From Nocardia carnea (GTDB taxonomy: Bacteria > Actinomycetota > Actinomycetes > Mycobacteriales > Mycobacteriaceae), in contig NZ_JARWOV010000262.1 in NCBI RefSeq assembly GCF_029868855.1, forward strand, positions 1-43,907: a DNA stretch of 43,907 nt, written 5' to 3'. Numbering within the stretch: position 1 is the stretch's first letter; every line of letters starts with the position of its first letter. The notes under the pieces were generated by a model. It was not told where the DNA came from. It made no database searches and saw nothing but the letters and a program-made list of their open reading frames with translations. Below are positions 31,996-40,616 of this stretch, one piece after another. The translations under genes were made by a program, and so were the position numbers.

Positions 31996-34848
31996 GTGAG
32001 CGAGACCGGTGCGGTGGGCGATATGAGCGGATCAGCACGATCGTTCGCGGAGCCGGACTCCGCCGACCCGTTCGGTACCGCGCAGCTCCGGGCCGGAGTG
32101 CTGGCCGCCTGGCGGGATTCGCCGACCCGGTTGCGTGAGGATGCGGCGGTCGAAACGGATCTGGTGCGGGCCGGTTACCGCGACCGGCTGCTCACCGAGC
32201 TGGCCCAGAACGCCGCGGATGCCGCGGCCGCGGCGGGGATACCGGGGCGGATCGTGGTGCGATGCAGTGACCGGACACTGTCGATATCCAATACCGGCGC
32301 CCCGCTGGATCTGGCAGGTGTGCACGCGCTGACCGCGCTGCGTTCGTCCGGGAAAACCGGGGGTCCTGGGGAAGTCGGCCGGTTCGGGGTCGGTTTCACC
32401 GCGGTGCTCACGGTGAGTGAGGAGATCGAGTTCCGGTCGACCAGCGGATCGCTGCGGTTCTCCCGGGAAGACACCTCTGCCGAGCTCGCGGCCGCCGGCG
32501 TAGCCCTGCCGGAGCGGGAGGGCGGGTTCACACCACCGGTGTTGCGGCTGGCCTGGCCGCACGCCGCCGCACCGTGCGCCGGCGCGGACAGTGAAATCGT
32601 CCTCCGGCTGCGACCGGAGATCGATCCGGCGCCGCTGCTGGAGTCCATGCGTGCCGAGGCGGTGGACCTGTTGTTGGAGCTGCCCGCCCTGACCGAGATC
32701 CGGATCGAGGACTTCCCGGCGCGCTCGACGGTCCGGGATATGGGCGAGACCGGTCTGCGCGAGATCCGGGTCGACGCGGCCGGGACGGAAGAAGTCTGGT
32801 GGGAGTATCGGACGGTGCGGGCGCGCTGGCTGGTGCCGGTGCGGGACAGCCGGCCCGTCGCCGCGCGACCCGATGTGCTGCGCGCCCCAACCCGCTCGGA
32901 CGAGGAACTGACGTTACCGGCGCTGCTGATCGCCGATATCCCCATGCAACCCGACCGCCGCCGGGTACTGCCCGGCGCCCGGCTGCGCGAACTGGCCGCC
33001 GGGTACGCCGATTTCGCCCGTGCGCTGCCGCCCGCATCGCGCCCGGTGCTGATCCCGGCTCCGGGGTTCGCGCGCAGCGAGATCGACGGATTGCTGCGGG
33101 AGTCGATTCTGGAAGAGTTGCGCGACAACCCCTGGCTTCCGGTTTTCCCGGCCGAACCCGGCGGCGCGGCAGACCCATCCGATAGCCGGGTGGCGGCACC
33201 CACCCGAACCAGTGTTTTCCCCGATCTCACCGCCGAGCTGGCCGAACTGCTCGGTGATGTGCTCGATCCATTGCTGATCCCGGACCTGTCCGGTGCGCGG
33301 TACGCGGATGTATTGGCGACGGTGGGGGTGCACCGGATCGGGTTGGCGCGAGTCGCGGAACTGTCCGCGGGGCTGGACCGGCCTCCGTCGTGGTGGTTCG
33401 GCCTCTACGCCGCGCTCGAACCGTTCGTCACCGACCAGCTGGCCGTCGAAGAACTCGGTGCTCTGGCGGTACCCCTGGCCGACGGCCGAACGGTCACCGG
33501 CCCGCGCACGGTACTGCTGGACGACGAGCTGGCCGCGCTCGCGGATCCGATACCCGTGCACTGGGCGCGTCTGGTACATCCCGCGGCGGCGCACCCGCTG
33601 CTGGCCCGGCTCGGTGCCCGGCGGGCGACCCCGGCCGATCTACTGTCGGATCCCGCGCTGCAGGCGGAACTGATCGATCATCCCGACGACCCGGACACGG
33701 TGGAATCGGTATTGCGGCTGGCCGCGGTGGCCGATACGGCGGCCCTGCCGCCCTGGCTGGGCATGCTCGAACTACCGGACAGCGAGGGCGCCACCCGGCC
33801 GGCCGATGAGCTCCTGCTGCCCGACGCCCCGTTGATCGAATTGCTGGTACCGGATTCGCCGTTCGGGGTCGTATCCGCCGAAGTGGCCGGTGAATACGGC
33901 GCCGGCGCTCTGCGGGCGATCGGGGTCGGCTGGGATTTCGGGATCGTCACCGAAACCGACCCCACCGGCCCCGACCACGATCTCGACGACGAGGAAACCT
34001 GGTGGGCCGGGCTTTCCGAGGACCCGCCGGAGCTGATCGCGGTACGCGATCTGGACCTGGTCGACGATGCCGCCTGGCCGGAGGCGCTGTGGCGGTTGCT
34101 CTCCGACGAGCGGACCCGGCCACTACTGGGTGACGCCGACGGGTACACCGCGTGGTGGTTGCGCCGGTACGCGCGGATCGACGGGGTCGCGCTGGGCGGC
34201 TACCGGCACCCGGCCGATACCGAATTCGCCGGACTGCTACCGGAACTGCCGATCACCGGCCTGTCCGGTCCGGATCTCGACGCGCTCATCGGCTGCCTGG
34301 CCGACCCCGCGACACTCGACCTCGCGCTCGCCGCAACGCTGCTCGAAGCGCTGGCGGATCCGGCGAAGACACCGACTCCGGAAGTGGTCGCGCGGGTACA
34401 CGCCCGGCTCGGTGCGGCGGTGCATCGACTCGATATCACCGCCCTGGACCCGCCCGACCGGGTGCGCGCGCTGTCGGGTGCGGTGATCGATGCCGGGGAC
34501 GCACTCGTGCTCGACAAGCCGTGGTTCGGTCTGGCGGTACCCCCGGACCGGCTGGTGGCGGCCGATCCCGATACGGCGGCGGACCTGGCGGTCCTGCTGG
34601 ATCTGCCGCCCGTCTCGGAACAGGTGGACGCCGAAGTGCTCGACGCGGGCCACGAAACCGGCTGGGATTCCGAACCGCTCGGCGTGGTCCTGCGCCGGGT
34701 GTTCGCGCTACCGCCGCAGCCGGGAGGTCTCCGGGTACACGACGACCTGCGAGTCCGGCTTTCGGGCGCGGTGACGCGTACGGTGCGGGTCCCGTGGTGG
34801 CAGGACGGCGATACGGTGCATGTACTCCGGCCGGGTCCGGTGCACTGA
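31996..34848 (+). CDS. large GHKL-type ATPase protein (sacsin/Hsp90-like N-terminal ATP-binding domain)
   Basis: A 950-residue soluble protein. The N-terminal domain (about 55-200) carries Bergerat-fold motifs: the N-box ELAQNAADAA (about 68-77), a divergent G1 ISNTGAPLD in place of DxGxG, the lid segment ALRSSGKTGGPGEVGRFGVGFTAVL with G2 GRFGVGF. The remaining 700 residues are rich in Leu/Asp/Pro with no transmembrane segment or known catalytic motif. The N-terminal domain is like that of Hsp90 and sacsin, so a chaperone-like or remodelling ATPase is the best guess. There is no J-domain or client gene alongside. GTG at 31996 follows TACGCT by 6 bases (leaderless). I know no mycobacterial counterpart at this position. 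Confidence 0.75.
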   Translation: MSETGAVGDMSGSARSFAEPDSADPFGTAQLRAGVLAAWRDSPTRLREDAAVETDLVRAGYRDRLLTELAQNAADAAAAAGIPGRIVVRCSDRTLSISNTGAPLDLAGVHALTALRSSGKTGGPGEVGRFGVGFTAVLTVSEEIEFRSTSGSLRFSREDTSAELAAAGVALPEREGGFTPPVLRLAWPHAAAPCAGADSEIVLRLRPEIDPAPLLESMRAEAVDLLLELPALTEIRIEDFPARSTVRDMGETGLREIRVDAAGTEEVWWEYRTVRARWLVPVRDSRPVAARPDVLRAPTRSDEELTLPALLIADIPMQPDRRRVLPGARLRELAAGYADFARALPPASRPVLIPAPGFARSEIDGLLRESILEELRDNPWLPVFPAEPGGAADPSDSRVAAPTRTSVFPDLTAELAELLGDVLDPLLIPDLSGARYADVLATVGVHRIGLARVAELSAGLDRPPSWWFGLYAALEPFVTDQLAVEELGALAVPLADGRTVTGPRTVLLDDELAALADPIPVHWARLVHPAAAHPLLARLGARRATPADLLSDPALQAELIDHPDDPDTVESVLRLAAVADTAALPPWLGMLELPDSEGATRPADELLLPDAPLIELLVPDSPFGVVSAEVAGEYGAGALRAIGVGWDFGIVTETDPTGPDHDLDDEETWWAGLSEDPPELIAVRDLDLVDDAAWPEALWRLLSDERTRPLLGDADGYTAWWLRRYARIDGVALGGYRHPADTEFAGLLPELPITGLSGPDLDALIGCLADPATLDLALAATLLEALADPAKTPTPEVVARVHARLGAAVHRLDITALDPPDRVRALSGAVIDAGDALVLDKPWFGLAVPPDRLVAADPDTAADLAVLLDLPPVSEQVDAEVLDAGHETGWDSEPLGVVLRRVFALPPQPGGLRVHDDLRVRLSGAVTRTVRVPWWQDGDTVHVLRPGPVH

Positions 34849-34866
34849 CCGCTGATCGCGGGGTTG

Positions 34867-35493
34867 CTACTCGGCGTGTTCGGCCAGCGCGCCGGCCAGT
34901 AGATCGAGCTGGGTGCGCACGCTTTCGCTGTCGTCGTCGACCAGCCAGCGCAGGACGATACCGTCGATCATGCTCAGCGTGAACCGGGACAGCTGCCGCA
35001 CCGGAACCTTCCAGGTGCTGCCGGTGGCATCGCGGGCATGGTCGAGAATATCGGCGACCGTGGAATCGTTGAAGTCGTACTGCTCCCGCGCGATCGCCAG
35101 TTTGGCCGGTGTCTGCTCGCCCTCTCGTAACGCGTAGGTGGTGGTCTCGTAGGTGAGCAGCTGACGTTCCGGGGTGGCCTCGATATTCAGCCACATGAGT
35201 TCCAGCCCGGTGCGCAGCAGATCGCGCAGCGCGGTATTGCCGCTACCGGCCTGCTGCCAGACGGATTCGTTGGCGTCCACCGAATCGCGCAGCTCCATCG
35301 ACAGCGCCTTGACCAATTCGGTCATCAGCGCGTCCTTGTTCTCGAAGCAGTAATGCACCACACCTAGCGAGACGCCCGCCGCTTGGGCGACATCACGGGT
35401 GGTGACACCCGCGACCCCCTTTTTCTCGGCAAGGCCGATCGCGGCCTCGATAAGGTGGGCCCGTCGTTCTTCGACGCTCAATCGGGAGGACAC
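34867..35493 (-). CDS. TetR-family transcriptional regulator
   Basis: A 208-residue regulator starting MSSRLSVEERRAHLIEAAIG. The HTH is VTTRDVAQAAGVSLGVVHYCFENKDALM (about residues 28-55), and the C-terminal ligand domain includes EQYDFNDSTVADILDHARDATGSTW and VRQLSRFTLSMIDGIVLRWLVDDD. The ligand and targets are unknown. The GTG at 35493 is chosen over a TTG at 35529 because TTGACT (35524-35529) and CAAACT (35501-35506), 17 bases apart, form a near-ideal -35/-10 pair whose start point is this GTG. It converges on the GHKL ATPase gene. Confidence 0.88.
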   Translation of the reverse strand: MSSRLSVEERRAHLIEAAIGLAEKKGVAGVTTRDVAQAAGVSLGVVHYCFENKDALMTELVKALSMELRDSVDANESVWQQAGSGNTALRDLLRTGLELMWLNIEATPERQLLTYETTTYALREGEQTPAKLAIAREQYDFNDSTVADILDHARDATGSTWKVPVRQLSRFTLSMIDGIVLRWLVDDDSESVRTQLDLLAGALAEHAE

Positions 35494-35500
35494 ACGAGCG

Positions 35501-35529
35501 AGTTTGGCCGCCCTGGTCCCAACAGTCAA
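35501..35529 (-). promoter_or_regulatory. promoter of the TetR gene
   Basis: TTGACT, 17-base spacer, CAAACT, then 7 bases to the GTG. It is the clearest housekeeping -35/-10 pair in the window, and it decides the start codon because the longer TTG frame begins inside the -35. Confidence 0.7.
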
Positions 35530-35618
35530 TTCCCCGACGTGACCCCCCGGGACCCGTCCGCGCCGGCCGCACCGGCGACCATGCGGCCCTGCTGCCTCGG
35601 ACTATGCGCGGTCGGTGA

Positions 35619-35858
35619 TCACAATCCCGTCTGCGCACCCTTGTCACCGCGGCGCGCCCCCCGGCGCTGTACGACGAAGATCGTGTAACCCAGCAGGCCG
35701 ACGGCCAGACCCATCAGACACACCGGCCGCGCCGACTCCCAGCGATCCCCGCCCAGCCAGACGACCAGGGTCGCGATCGCGAACAACACAGAGCCCGATA
35801 CGAGTACCGGCCGGGGGTCGGTCAGCCACGACGGAAACTGCGGGAGCTGCGCGTTCAT
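35619..35858 (-). CDS. DUF2530-type small membrane protein
   Basis: A 79-residue protein with a short N-terminus (MNAQLPQFPSWLTDPRPVLV), two membrane helices (about 20-36, VSGSVLFAIATLVVWLG, and 44-63, PVCLMGLAVGLLGYTIFVV) and a basic tail. Same size class and position as Rv0879c, beside a MarR gene. Function unknown. The ATG is 6 bases after TACGCT (minus strand 35865-35870), so probably leaderless. Divergent from the MarR regulator with 60 bases between starts, which makes it a possible target of that regulator. Confidence 0.8.
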   Translation of the reverse strand: MNAQLPQFPSWLTDPRPVLVSGSVLFAIATLVVWLGGDRWESARPVCLMGLAVGLLGYTIFVVQRRGARRGDKGAQTGL

Positions 35859-35905
35859 CTGATCAGCGTAACCGCAGTACGCGCGCCGATCCGACGTGTG
35901 TCACG

Positions 35906-35923
35906 TATGGTTCACTTTGTGAA
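35906..35923 (+). promoter_or_regulatory. MarR start region: -10 element and overlapping palindrome
   Basis: TATGGT (35906-35911) is 7 bases before the GTG at 35919. The perfect palindrome TTCAC-TTT-GTGAA (35911-35923) covers the end of the -10, the predicted transcription start and the first two codons. A protein bound there would block initiation, as expected of autorepression by MarR. Confidence 0.55.
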
Positions 35924-36356
35924 TACCCACTCGGATGTGCGGGCGCTGGCCAGCGACCTCTCGCTGGCGGTGGTGCGCTTGACGCGGCATCTGCGGGGAC
36001 GGCGTGCGGAATCGCAGATATCGCTGACCCAGCTCTCGGTTCTGGCCACACTCGCCAACGAGGGCGCCATGACTCCCGGTTCACTCGCGGCGAAGGAACG
36101 AGTCCAGCCCCCGTCGATGACCCGGGTGATCGCCTCGCTCACCGATCTGGGTCTGGTGGACCGCGACCCGCATCCGACCGACGGACGGCAGATCATCGTC
36201 TCGCTGTCCCAGGCCGGGCACGCCCTCCTCGCCGATGAGCGCAGCGCCCGGGAAGCGTGGATGAGCGATCAGCTCGCCGACCTGGGCCCCGATCAGCTCG
36301 CCGTGCTCGAACAGGCCGTGGCGATCCTCAACGAAATCGTGGCCGACTCCGAATAA
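35919..36356 (+). CDS. MarR-family transcriptional regulator (Rv0880-like)
   Basis: A 145-residue winged-helix regulator beginning MNTHSDVRALASDLSLAVVR. The wHTH is ISLTQLSVLATLANEGAMTPGSLAAKERVQPPSMTRVIASLTDLGLVDR with wing DPHPTDGRQIIVSLSQAG, followed by the dimerisation helices. The sequence closely follows what I recall of Rv0880 (ASDLSLAV..., PPSMTRVIASL). Upstream ATG (35907) and GTG (35898) are possible, but 35919 fits the family start and the -10 spacing. Ligand unknown. Probably autoregulated via the palindrome on its start. Confidence 0.9.
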   Translation: MNTHSDVRALASDLSLAVVRLTRHLRGRRAESQISLTQLSVLATLANEGAMTPGSLAAKERVQPPSMTRVIASLTDLGLVDRDPHPTDGRQIIVSLSQAGHALLADERSAREAWMSDQLADLGPDQLAVLEQAVAILNEIVADSE

Positions 36357-36372
36357 GACCGACTTCGAAGAG

Positions 36373-36789
36373 TCAGCGGGCTGCACCGTAGCTCGCTGCG
36401 AAGGGCTGGTCGCTGTCGACTATTTCGCGGCCGAGAGGGAACAGGGCCAGCGGGATCAGCTTGAGATTCGCCCAGGCGAACGGGATTCCGATGATGGTGC
36501 AGGCAAGCGCGATGCTGGTGCCGAGGTGTCCCAGGGCGAGCCACCAGCCGGCGACGATGAACCAGATGATGTTGCCGAGCAGGGCGCCCGCGCCCGCTCC
36601 CGGCTTCTCGACCGTCGTGCGGCCGAAGGGCCACAGCATGTAGAGGGCATTACGCATCGCCGCCACCCCGAACGGGATCGTGATGATGAGGATGAAACAG
36701 ATCAAGGCGGCGACGAAGTATCCCAGCGCCATCCAGAAACCGCACAGGATCAGCCAGAGGATATTGAGCAGCAACTGGATCGGCTTCAT
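36373..36789 (-). CDS. YccF-family inner membrane protein
   Basis: A 138-residue protein made of two YccF repeats. Each has a hydrophobic helix pair: LLLNILWLILCGFWMALGYFVAALICFILIITIPFG (5-41) and LLGNIIWFIVAGWWLALGHLGTSIALACTIIGIPFAWANLKL (70-111), linked by RNALYMLWPFGRTTVEKP. The duplicated N-x-x-W...G-W pattern and ...IPFG are typical of the family. Function is unknown; a transport or stress role is sometimes proposed. The ATG has GAGG upstream. Ends 16 bases from the convergent MarR gene. Confidence 0.9.
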   Translation of the reverse strand: MKPIQLLLNILWLILCGFWMALGYFVAALICFILIITIPFGVAAMRNALYMLWPFGRTTVEKPGAGAGALLGNIIWFIVAGWWLALGHLGTSIALACTIIGIPFAWANLKLIPLALFPLGREIVDSDQPFAASYGAAR

Positions 36790-36867
36790 ACCTCAAGCAT
36801 GCCCGAGCCGGGCGGTATACGCACCCACGGCGCGGCCCGTGCTGCGCGGCTTGGCAGGATAGGCGCC

Positions 36868-37671
36868 GTGGCCGTGGTTCTCGATGTGGACAGTGCTGCC
36901 GATCCACGGGTCGACGATTTCCGGGATCTGAAGGCAGCGGACCGCAGGCCCGACCGTCCCGGCGGGAAGGGCTTGGTTATCGCCGAGGGGTCGGTGGTGG
37001 TCCGGCGCATGCTGGAATCGCCGTTCCGGCCGCACGCCCTCCTCGGTGTGGACAAGCGGTGGCAGGAACTCGCCGCCGATCTGGCGGCTGTCGATATCCC
37101 GTTCTACCGTGCCCCGGCCGACGTGATGGCGCAGGTGGTCGGTTTCCATCTGAACCGGGGCGTACTCGCGGTGGCTCATCGGCCGCCGGTCCACGATTTC
37201 ACCGATCTCCTCGCCGGTGCCACGACGGTCGCCGTGCTCGAGGGGGTGAACGATCACGAGAATCTCGGTGCGATGTTCCGCAATGCGGCGGGATTGGGTG
37301 TGGACGCGGTGCTGTTCGGGCCCGGCTGCGCCGATCCGCTGTACCGTCGATCGGTGCGGGTTTCCATGGGGCATGCGCTGCGGGTGCCGTTCGCTTCGGT
37401 GCCGGATTGGCCGGCCGGCCTGGACGTAGTGCGCCGCCAGGGCTTCCAGGTGATCGCGTTGAGCCCCGACCCGGCGGCCGCGACCCTCGCCGCCGCGCTC
37501 ACCGGCCGGCGGGTGGCGCTGCTGCTCGGCGCCGAGGGGCCCGGCCTCACCGAGGAGGCGATGGCGGCGGCGGATGTGCGGGCCCGGATCCCGATGTCCG
37601 CGGGTACCGATTCGCTGAATGTGGCAACCGCCGCGGCCATGGCCTTCTACGAGCGGGTGCGGGCCTCATGA
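36868..37671 (+). CDS. TrmH-family (SPOUT) RNA 2'-O-methyltransferase
   Basis: The 267-residue product has a substrate-binding N-terminal domain (about 1-105, including IAEGSVVVRRMLES and FHLNRGVLAVAHR). The SPOUT knot (about 115-267) has its three motifs: NDHENLGAMFRNAAGLGVD, LLLGAEGPGLTEEAM and IPMSAGTDSLNVATAAAMAFYE. It methylates a ribose in rRNA or tRNA using S-adenosylmethionine; the site is unknown. Rv0881 occupies the same position beside MarR. The GTG at 36868 lies 7 bases after CAGGAT (36855-36860), so likely leaderless; longer frames upstream are antisense to the YccF gene. Overlaps the next gene by ATGA. Confidence 0.93.
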   Translation: MAVVLDVDSAADPRVDDFRDLKAADRRPDRPGGKGLVIAEGSVVVRRMLESPFRPHALLGVDKRWQELAADLAAVDIPFYRAPADVMAQVVGFHLNRGVLAVAHRPPVHDFTDLLAGATTVAVLEGVNDHENLGAMFRNAAGLGVDAVLFGPGCADPLYRRSVRVSMGHALRVPFASVPDWPAGLDVVRRQGFQVIALSPDPAAATLAAALTGRRVALLLGAEGPGLTEEAMAAADVRARIPMSAGTDSLNVATAAAMAFYERVRAS

Positions 37672-37973
37672 CCCCCGTCGGACGTTCCGGCTACGGCGGC
37701 TACTCAGGCCCGGCCGGCGAGCCGACCCCGTGGGCGGCGGGGCTCACGGTCGCCGCACTGGTCGCGGCGTTGACCGCGGTCGGGGTGTACGCCTTCGGCG
37801 CGGCCCTGACCCAGGTGCACCCGCTGTTCTCGCTGGCAGTGAACGTGGTTGCGGTGATCGGTATCGCGCCTACCGCGTGGCGCTGGCGGACCCGGCCGGT
37901 GACCCGCTGGGTACTGGCCGGTGCCGGAGCCGGCGTACTGCTCGGCTGGATCGGGTTGCTCACCGGGGTCTGA
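37668..37973 (+). CDS. small three-helix membrane protein
   Basis: A 101-residue protein starting MTPVGRSGYGGYSGPAGEPT, then membrane helices at about 23-45 (AAGLTVAALVAALTAVGVYAFG), 51-68 (HPLFSLAVNVVAVIGIAP) and 80-98 (WVLAGAGAGVLLGWIGLL). The ATG overlaps the TGA of the SPOUT methyltransferase gene, so it is coupled to it. Rv0882, also a small transmembrane protein, follows the methyltransferase in M. tuberculosis. Function unknown. Confidence 0.85.
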   Translation: MTPVGRSGYGGYSGPAGEPTPWAAGLTVAALVAALTAVGVYAFGAALTQVHPLFSLAVNVVAVIGIAPTAWRWRTRPVTRWVLAGAGAGVLLGWIGLLTGV

Positions 37974-37987
37974 GCGGGACACGGCGG

Positions 37988-38767
37988 TTACTTTTCGGCG
38001 GGTACCGCCGCGTCATGGCCGCGCAGCCAGGACAGCAGGCCCTTGCGCTCGTGATCGACCCGGTTGCGCGGCGGCCGGGGATCGTGGCGTGCGCCCTCGT
38101 CCTTGGGATGGAGCCGGAACCGGCAGACCCGGATATCTTCGGGGGTCACCGTGGGACGGCCCGCTTCGGAATCTCGCGCGTCGACCTGCTCCGCGGCCAC
38201 CGGGAAGTACCGGAAACCGAGCCACTCGTAGTTCGCCGTATCCGCGAAACCGGGCGGATCGAACGGCAGCACCAGCGGATCCGGGAGTTCGCCCAGCCGC
38301 CACCGGATCGGATGCTCACCGGCCCAGTGCGGCCGCTCCCAGATATGCGGCAGGCCCTGATCCTGCAGGATGTTGAGGCGGGTGGAACTGAATGCCCGCC
38401 GCAATTCGCCACGTTCCCAATGCGCGAACGAACCCCAGCCGTATTCGAGATCGAACGACACCAGATACGTATGCTCCTCGGCCAGCGGCCGCACCAGCAG
38501 ATCCGGGATCTCGGTCGGATGCACCCGGGCCGCGTAGGGGCTGCACAGCAGGTTCAGGCCCGGGTAGCAGCCGATGAACAGTTCGTCGGGTTGCGGTCCG
38601 GTGGCTTCCCCGAGAGTCGCCGATGCGGCCGGCTCGACCTCGAGGTCGGGATGCAACTGCCGAGCCAGGGCGTAGGCCGCATCCGGGTCGGGGTCCGGGT
38701 AGGTGCCCAGGACCGCGAGCGGGTCGGGCGTATCGACGTACCAGACCGAGGAAATCTTGGACAGCAT
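37988..38767 (-). CDS. conserved actinobacterial protein of unknown function (DUF6928-like)
   Basis: A 259-residue soluble protein. It begins MLSKISSVWYVDTPDPLAVL, then has PDELFIGCYPGLNLLCSPYAARVHPTEIPD, SFDLEYGWGSFAHWERGELRRAFSST and LPFDPPGFADTANYEWLGF, a pattern I associate with DUF6928. No signal or membrane segment; the C-terminal 45 residues are charged and probably flexible. The ATG has a strong GGAGGTGG ribosome site 5 bases upstream. It follows sepH on the same strand after 167 bases. Function unknown. Confidence 0.7.
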   Translation of the reverse strand: MLSKISSVWYVDTPDPLAVLGTYPDPDPDAAYALARQLHPDLEVEPAASATLGEATGPQPDELFIGCYPGLNLLCSPYAARVHPTEIPDLLVRPLAEEHTYLVSFDLEYGWGSFAHWERGELRRAFSSTRLNILQDQGLPHIWERPHWAGEHPIRWRLGELPDPLVLPFDPPGFADTANYEWLGFRYFPVAAEQVDARDSEAGRPTVTPEDIRVCRFRLHPKDEGARHDPRPPRNRVDHERKGLLSWLRGHDAAVPAEK

Positions 38768-38934
38768 CCACCCACCTCCGATAGCGCACGAACCGGGTCG
38801 TGAACTGCTCGGCGTGCACCTCGGCCGGTATCGGGGCAGCCCCGGGATCGACCGTGTCGCCGTACAGCGGAACTTACTCGCCCGATCGGGTGGATCGGGC
38901 GGTTGTCGCGGGAAACACGCCGGTTCGCGGCCGT

Positions 38935-40383
38935 TCAGTGACCCGAGCTGCGGACCCCGAGCAGCACGTCCTCCCACGACGGCATCGGCGCCTTACCGCG
39001 CTTGCTGCGCCCGGTGGATTTCGCCGTCTTGGCAGGTGCCTTCTTGACAGCGGGTTTCGCCGCTGGTTCGGGTTCGGGCGTCTGCTCCGCCTCTGCGTGT
39101 TCGGGTTCCGCGGTGTCCGCGTTGCGGGTTTCGCCGGTTTCCGCGGCTTTCGCCTCCGAATCTCCTGCGGCTACGGTTCCGGTGCCGACCGGCTCGGCCG
39201 TCGCTTCCGCTGCTTCCACCGGCGGGTCGGCGACCGCCGCGACCGGCGTGGGTTCGGGTGCTACCGCGGCAGGTTCGCCGGCTACCAGGGCGGATTCGCC
39301 GGCGGTCGGGGAGGCTTCGCCGGTGACCGGCGCGGCCTCGGGCTCGACGGGCTCAGGCTCGGCCGGCGCGGCCGTTTCCGGTGCCTGCGTCTCGGATTCC
39401 GGTACGGAATAGCCTGCCGGGGGCCCGGGGTCGGCAGGAACGGGGGGGTCGACGGGCGCGGCAGCAACCGGCGTCTCCGCCGCGGGCGGGCGATGGACTT
39501 CCGCCGCCGACGGCCGATACGTTTCGGGCGGAGCCGCGGGAGCCGGTGGAGTGGCGGCGCTCGCCGGGCCGGTACCCGCAGGCAGTGCGGCCGCTCCGGT
39601 GGGCCGACCGGTGCCCGGCGACAACGGTGCCGGGGCGGGCAGTGTCGCGCTGCCGCCGGCGGCGACAGCGCGCTGTTCATAGTAGTTGTCCACCGCGGCC
39701 GGACGTGCCGGTTCCCGGCGGGGTTCGGCCACAACCGGTTCCGGAGCGGCCGGTGTTTCGGCTTCGACCGGCAGAATCGAGGCGAGCCCGCGTAGCGCCC
39801 GCCCGAAATCCGGATCGATCAGATCGGTGGCGGGATCGTCGAGCGGGGATACCGAGCCGCCGTGCGCGTCCGGCTGGTAGCGCCAGTGCGCGGCGATCTC
39901 CGATCGGCCGTTCTGCCATTGCAATTGCGCGACCCAGAAGCCCTTCTCGTCCTTCCAGGCATCCCATTCGGCGTTGTCGAGGGTATGGCCGCGGGCGGTG
40001 AACGCCGCGGTGACCACATCGATCAGGATTTCCACCGCGGGACCGTCGGGCCGGATCGGATGGGCCTTCTGGGCGAGTTCGGCGGCCCGCGCGCGTTCCA
40101 GCAGTACGGGATAGGCGAAACGTTCCACCCGGCTCAGCGGCATGCCGGATTCCTGGGTCACCTGTTCCACGGAGGCGCCGGCGCGGATTCGAGCCTGGAT
40201 ATCGCGAGGACGCATAGTTGCTTCCATTTCGATCTCTATCTGGCCGAATCGGGCAAGGTCGCCGCGGGCTGCGGCGCGGAGTTTGTCGTCGGCGGGAAGC
40301 CGGAATTTCTGGCCACTTTCCGTGTCGACGCACACGATATGGGCGGAGTCGGGCGTCACCCCGATCACTCGAAGTTCACGCAC
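38935..40383 (-). CDS. sepH: cell-division protein SepH
   Basis: Actinobacterial division protein that binds FtsZ and promotes its bundling and ring assembly. The 482-residue product has an N-terminal DUF3071 domain (about 1-170): MRELRVIGVTPDSAHIVCVD, a HTH-like RPRDIQARIRAGASVEQVTQESGMPLSRVERFAYPVLLERARAAE, and WDAWKDEKGFWVAQLQW. A Pro/Ala/Glu-rich disordered middle (about 205-450) leads to a conserved C-terminal tag, APMPSWEDVLLGVRSSGH. The GTG at 40383 follows a near-perfect AAGGAGGT. The Rv0883c counterpart is in the same place beside serC. Large plus-strand frames across the tail region are artefacts of codon bias. Confidence 0.94.
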   Translation of the reverse strand: MRELRVIGVTPDSAHIVCVDTESGQKFRLPADDKLRAAARGDLARFGQIEIEMEATMRPRDIQARIRAGASVEQVTQESGMPLSRVERFAYPVLLERARAAELAQKAHPIRPDGPAVEILIDVVTAAFTARGHTLDNAEWDAWKDEKGFWVAQLQWQNGRSEIAAHWRYQPDAHGGSVSPLDDPATDLIDPDFGRALRGLASILPVEAETPAAPEPVVAEPRREPARPAAVDNYYEQRAVAAGGSATLPAPAPLSPGTGRPTGAAALPAGTGPASAATPPAPAAPPETYRPSAAEVHRPPAAETPVAAAPVDPPVPADPGPPAGYSVPESETQAPETAAPAEPEPVEPEAAPVTGEASPTAGESALVAGEPAAVAPEPTPVAAVADPPVEAAEATAEPVGTGTVAAGDSEAKAAETGETRNADTAEPEHAEAEQTPEPEPAAKPAVKKAPAKTAKSTGRSKRGKAPMPSWEDVLLGVRSSGH

Positions 40384-40564
40384 CGTTACCTCCTTATCGC
40401 GTCGCTCGCGATACCGCCCACGTTCTGGAACAGTAGTGCACTTCTGGGATTCGTGTGGCAAGACACGCGGCACCGAAATGTACCCTGCGGCCGTCACCTA
40501 CGGCTAATCTGCTCTATTCCCTTGTGTATCAAGTCGATTCCGGGTGAGCCGGATGTCAAGGGCA

Positions 40565-40597
40565 CGGGCCCGCCGCGCAACACGCGCGACGGGCCCG
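40565..40597 (-). terminator. terminator of serC
   Basis: A 14-bp stem (40565-40578 with 40584-40597) with one mismatch and a 5-base loop begins 20 bases after the serC stop. GC-rich, without a clear U-tract. Confidence 0.65.
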
Positions 40598-40616
40598 AAT
40601 TCGCAGGTGATCTGGG

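Noticed and set aside
35898..35918. Earlier starts (GTG 35898, ATG 35907) for the MarR gene
   Set aside because: They lie on or before the -10 TATGGT; the family start and promoter spacing favour 35919.
38800..39795. A 331-codon plus-strand frame, Gly/Arg/Phe-rich
   Set aside because: Antisense to the Ala/Glu/Pro-rich tail of sepH; repetitive by reflection of that tail.
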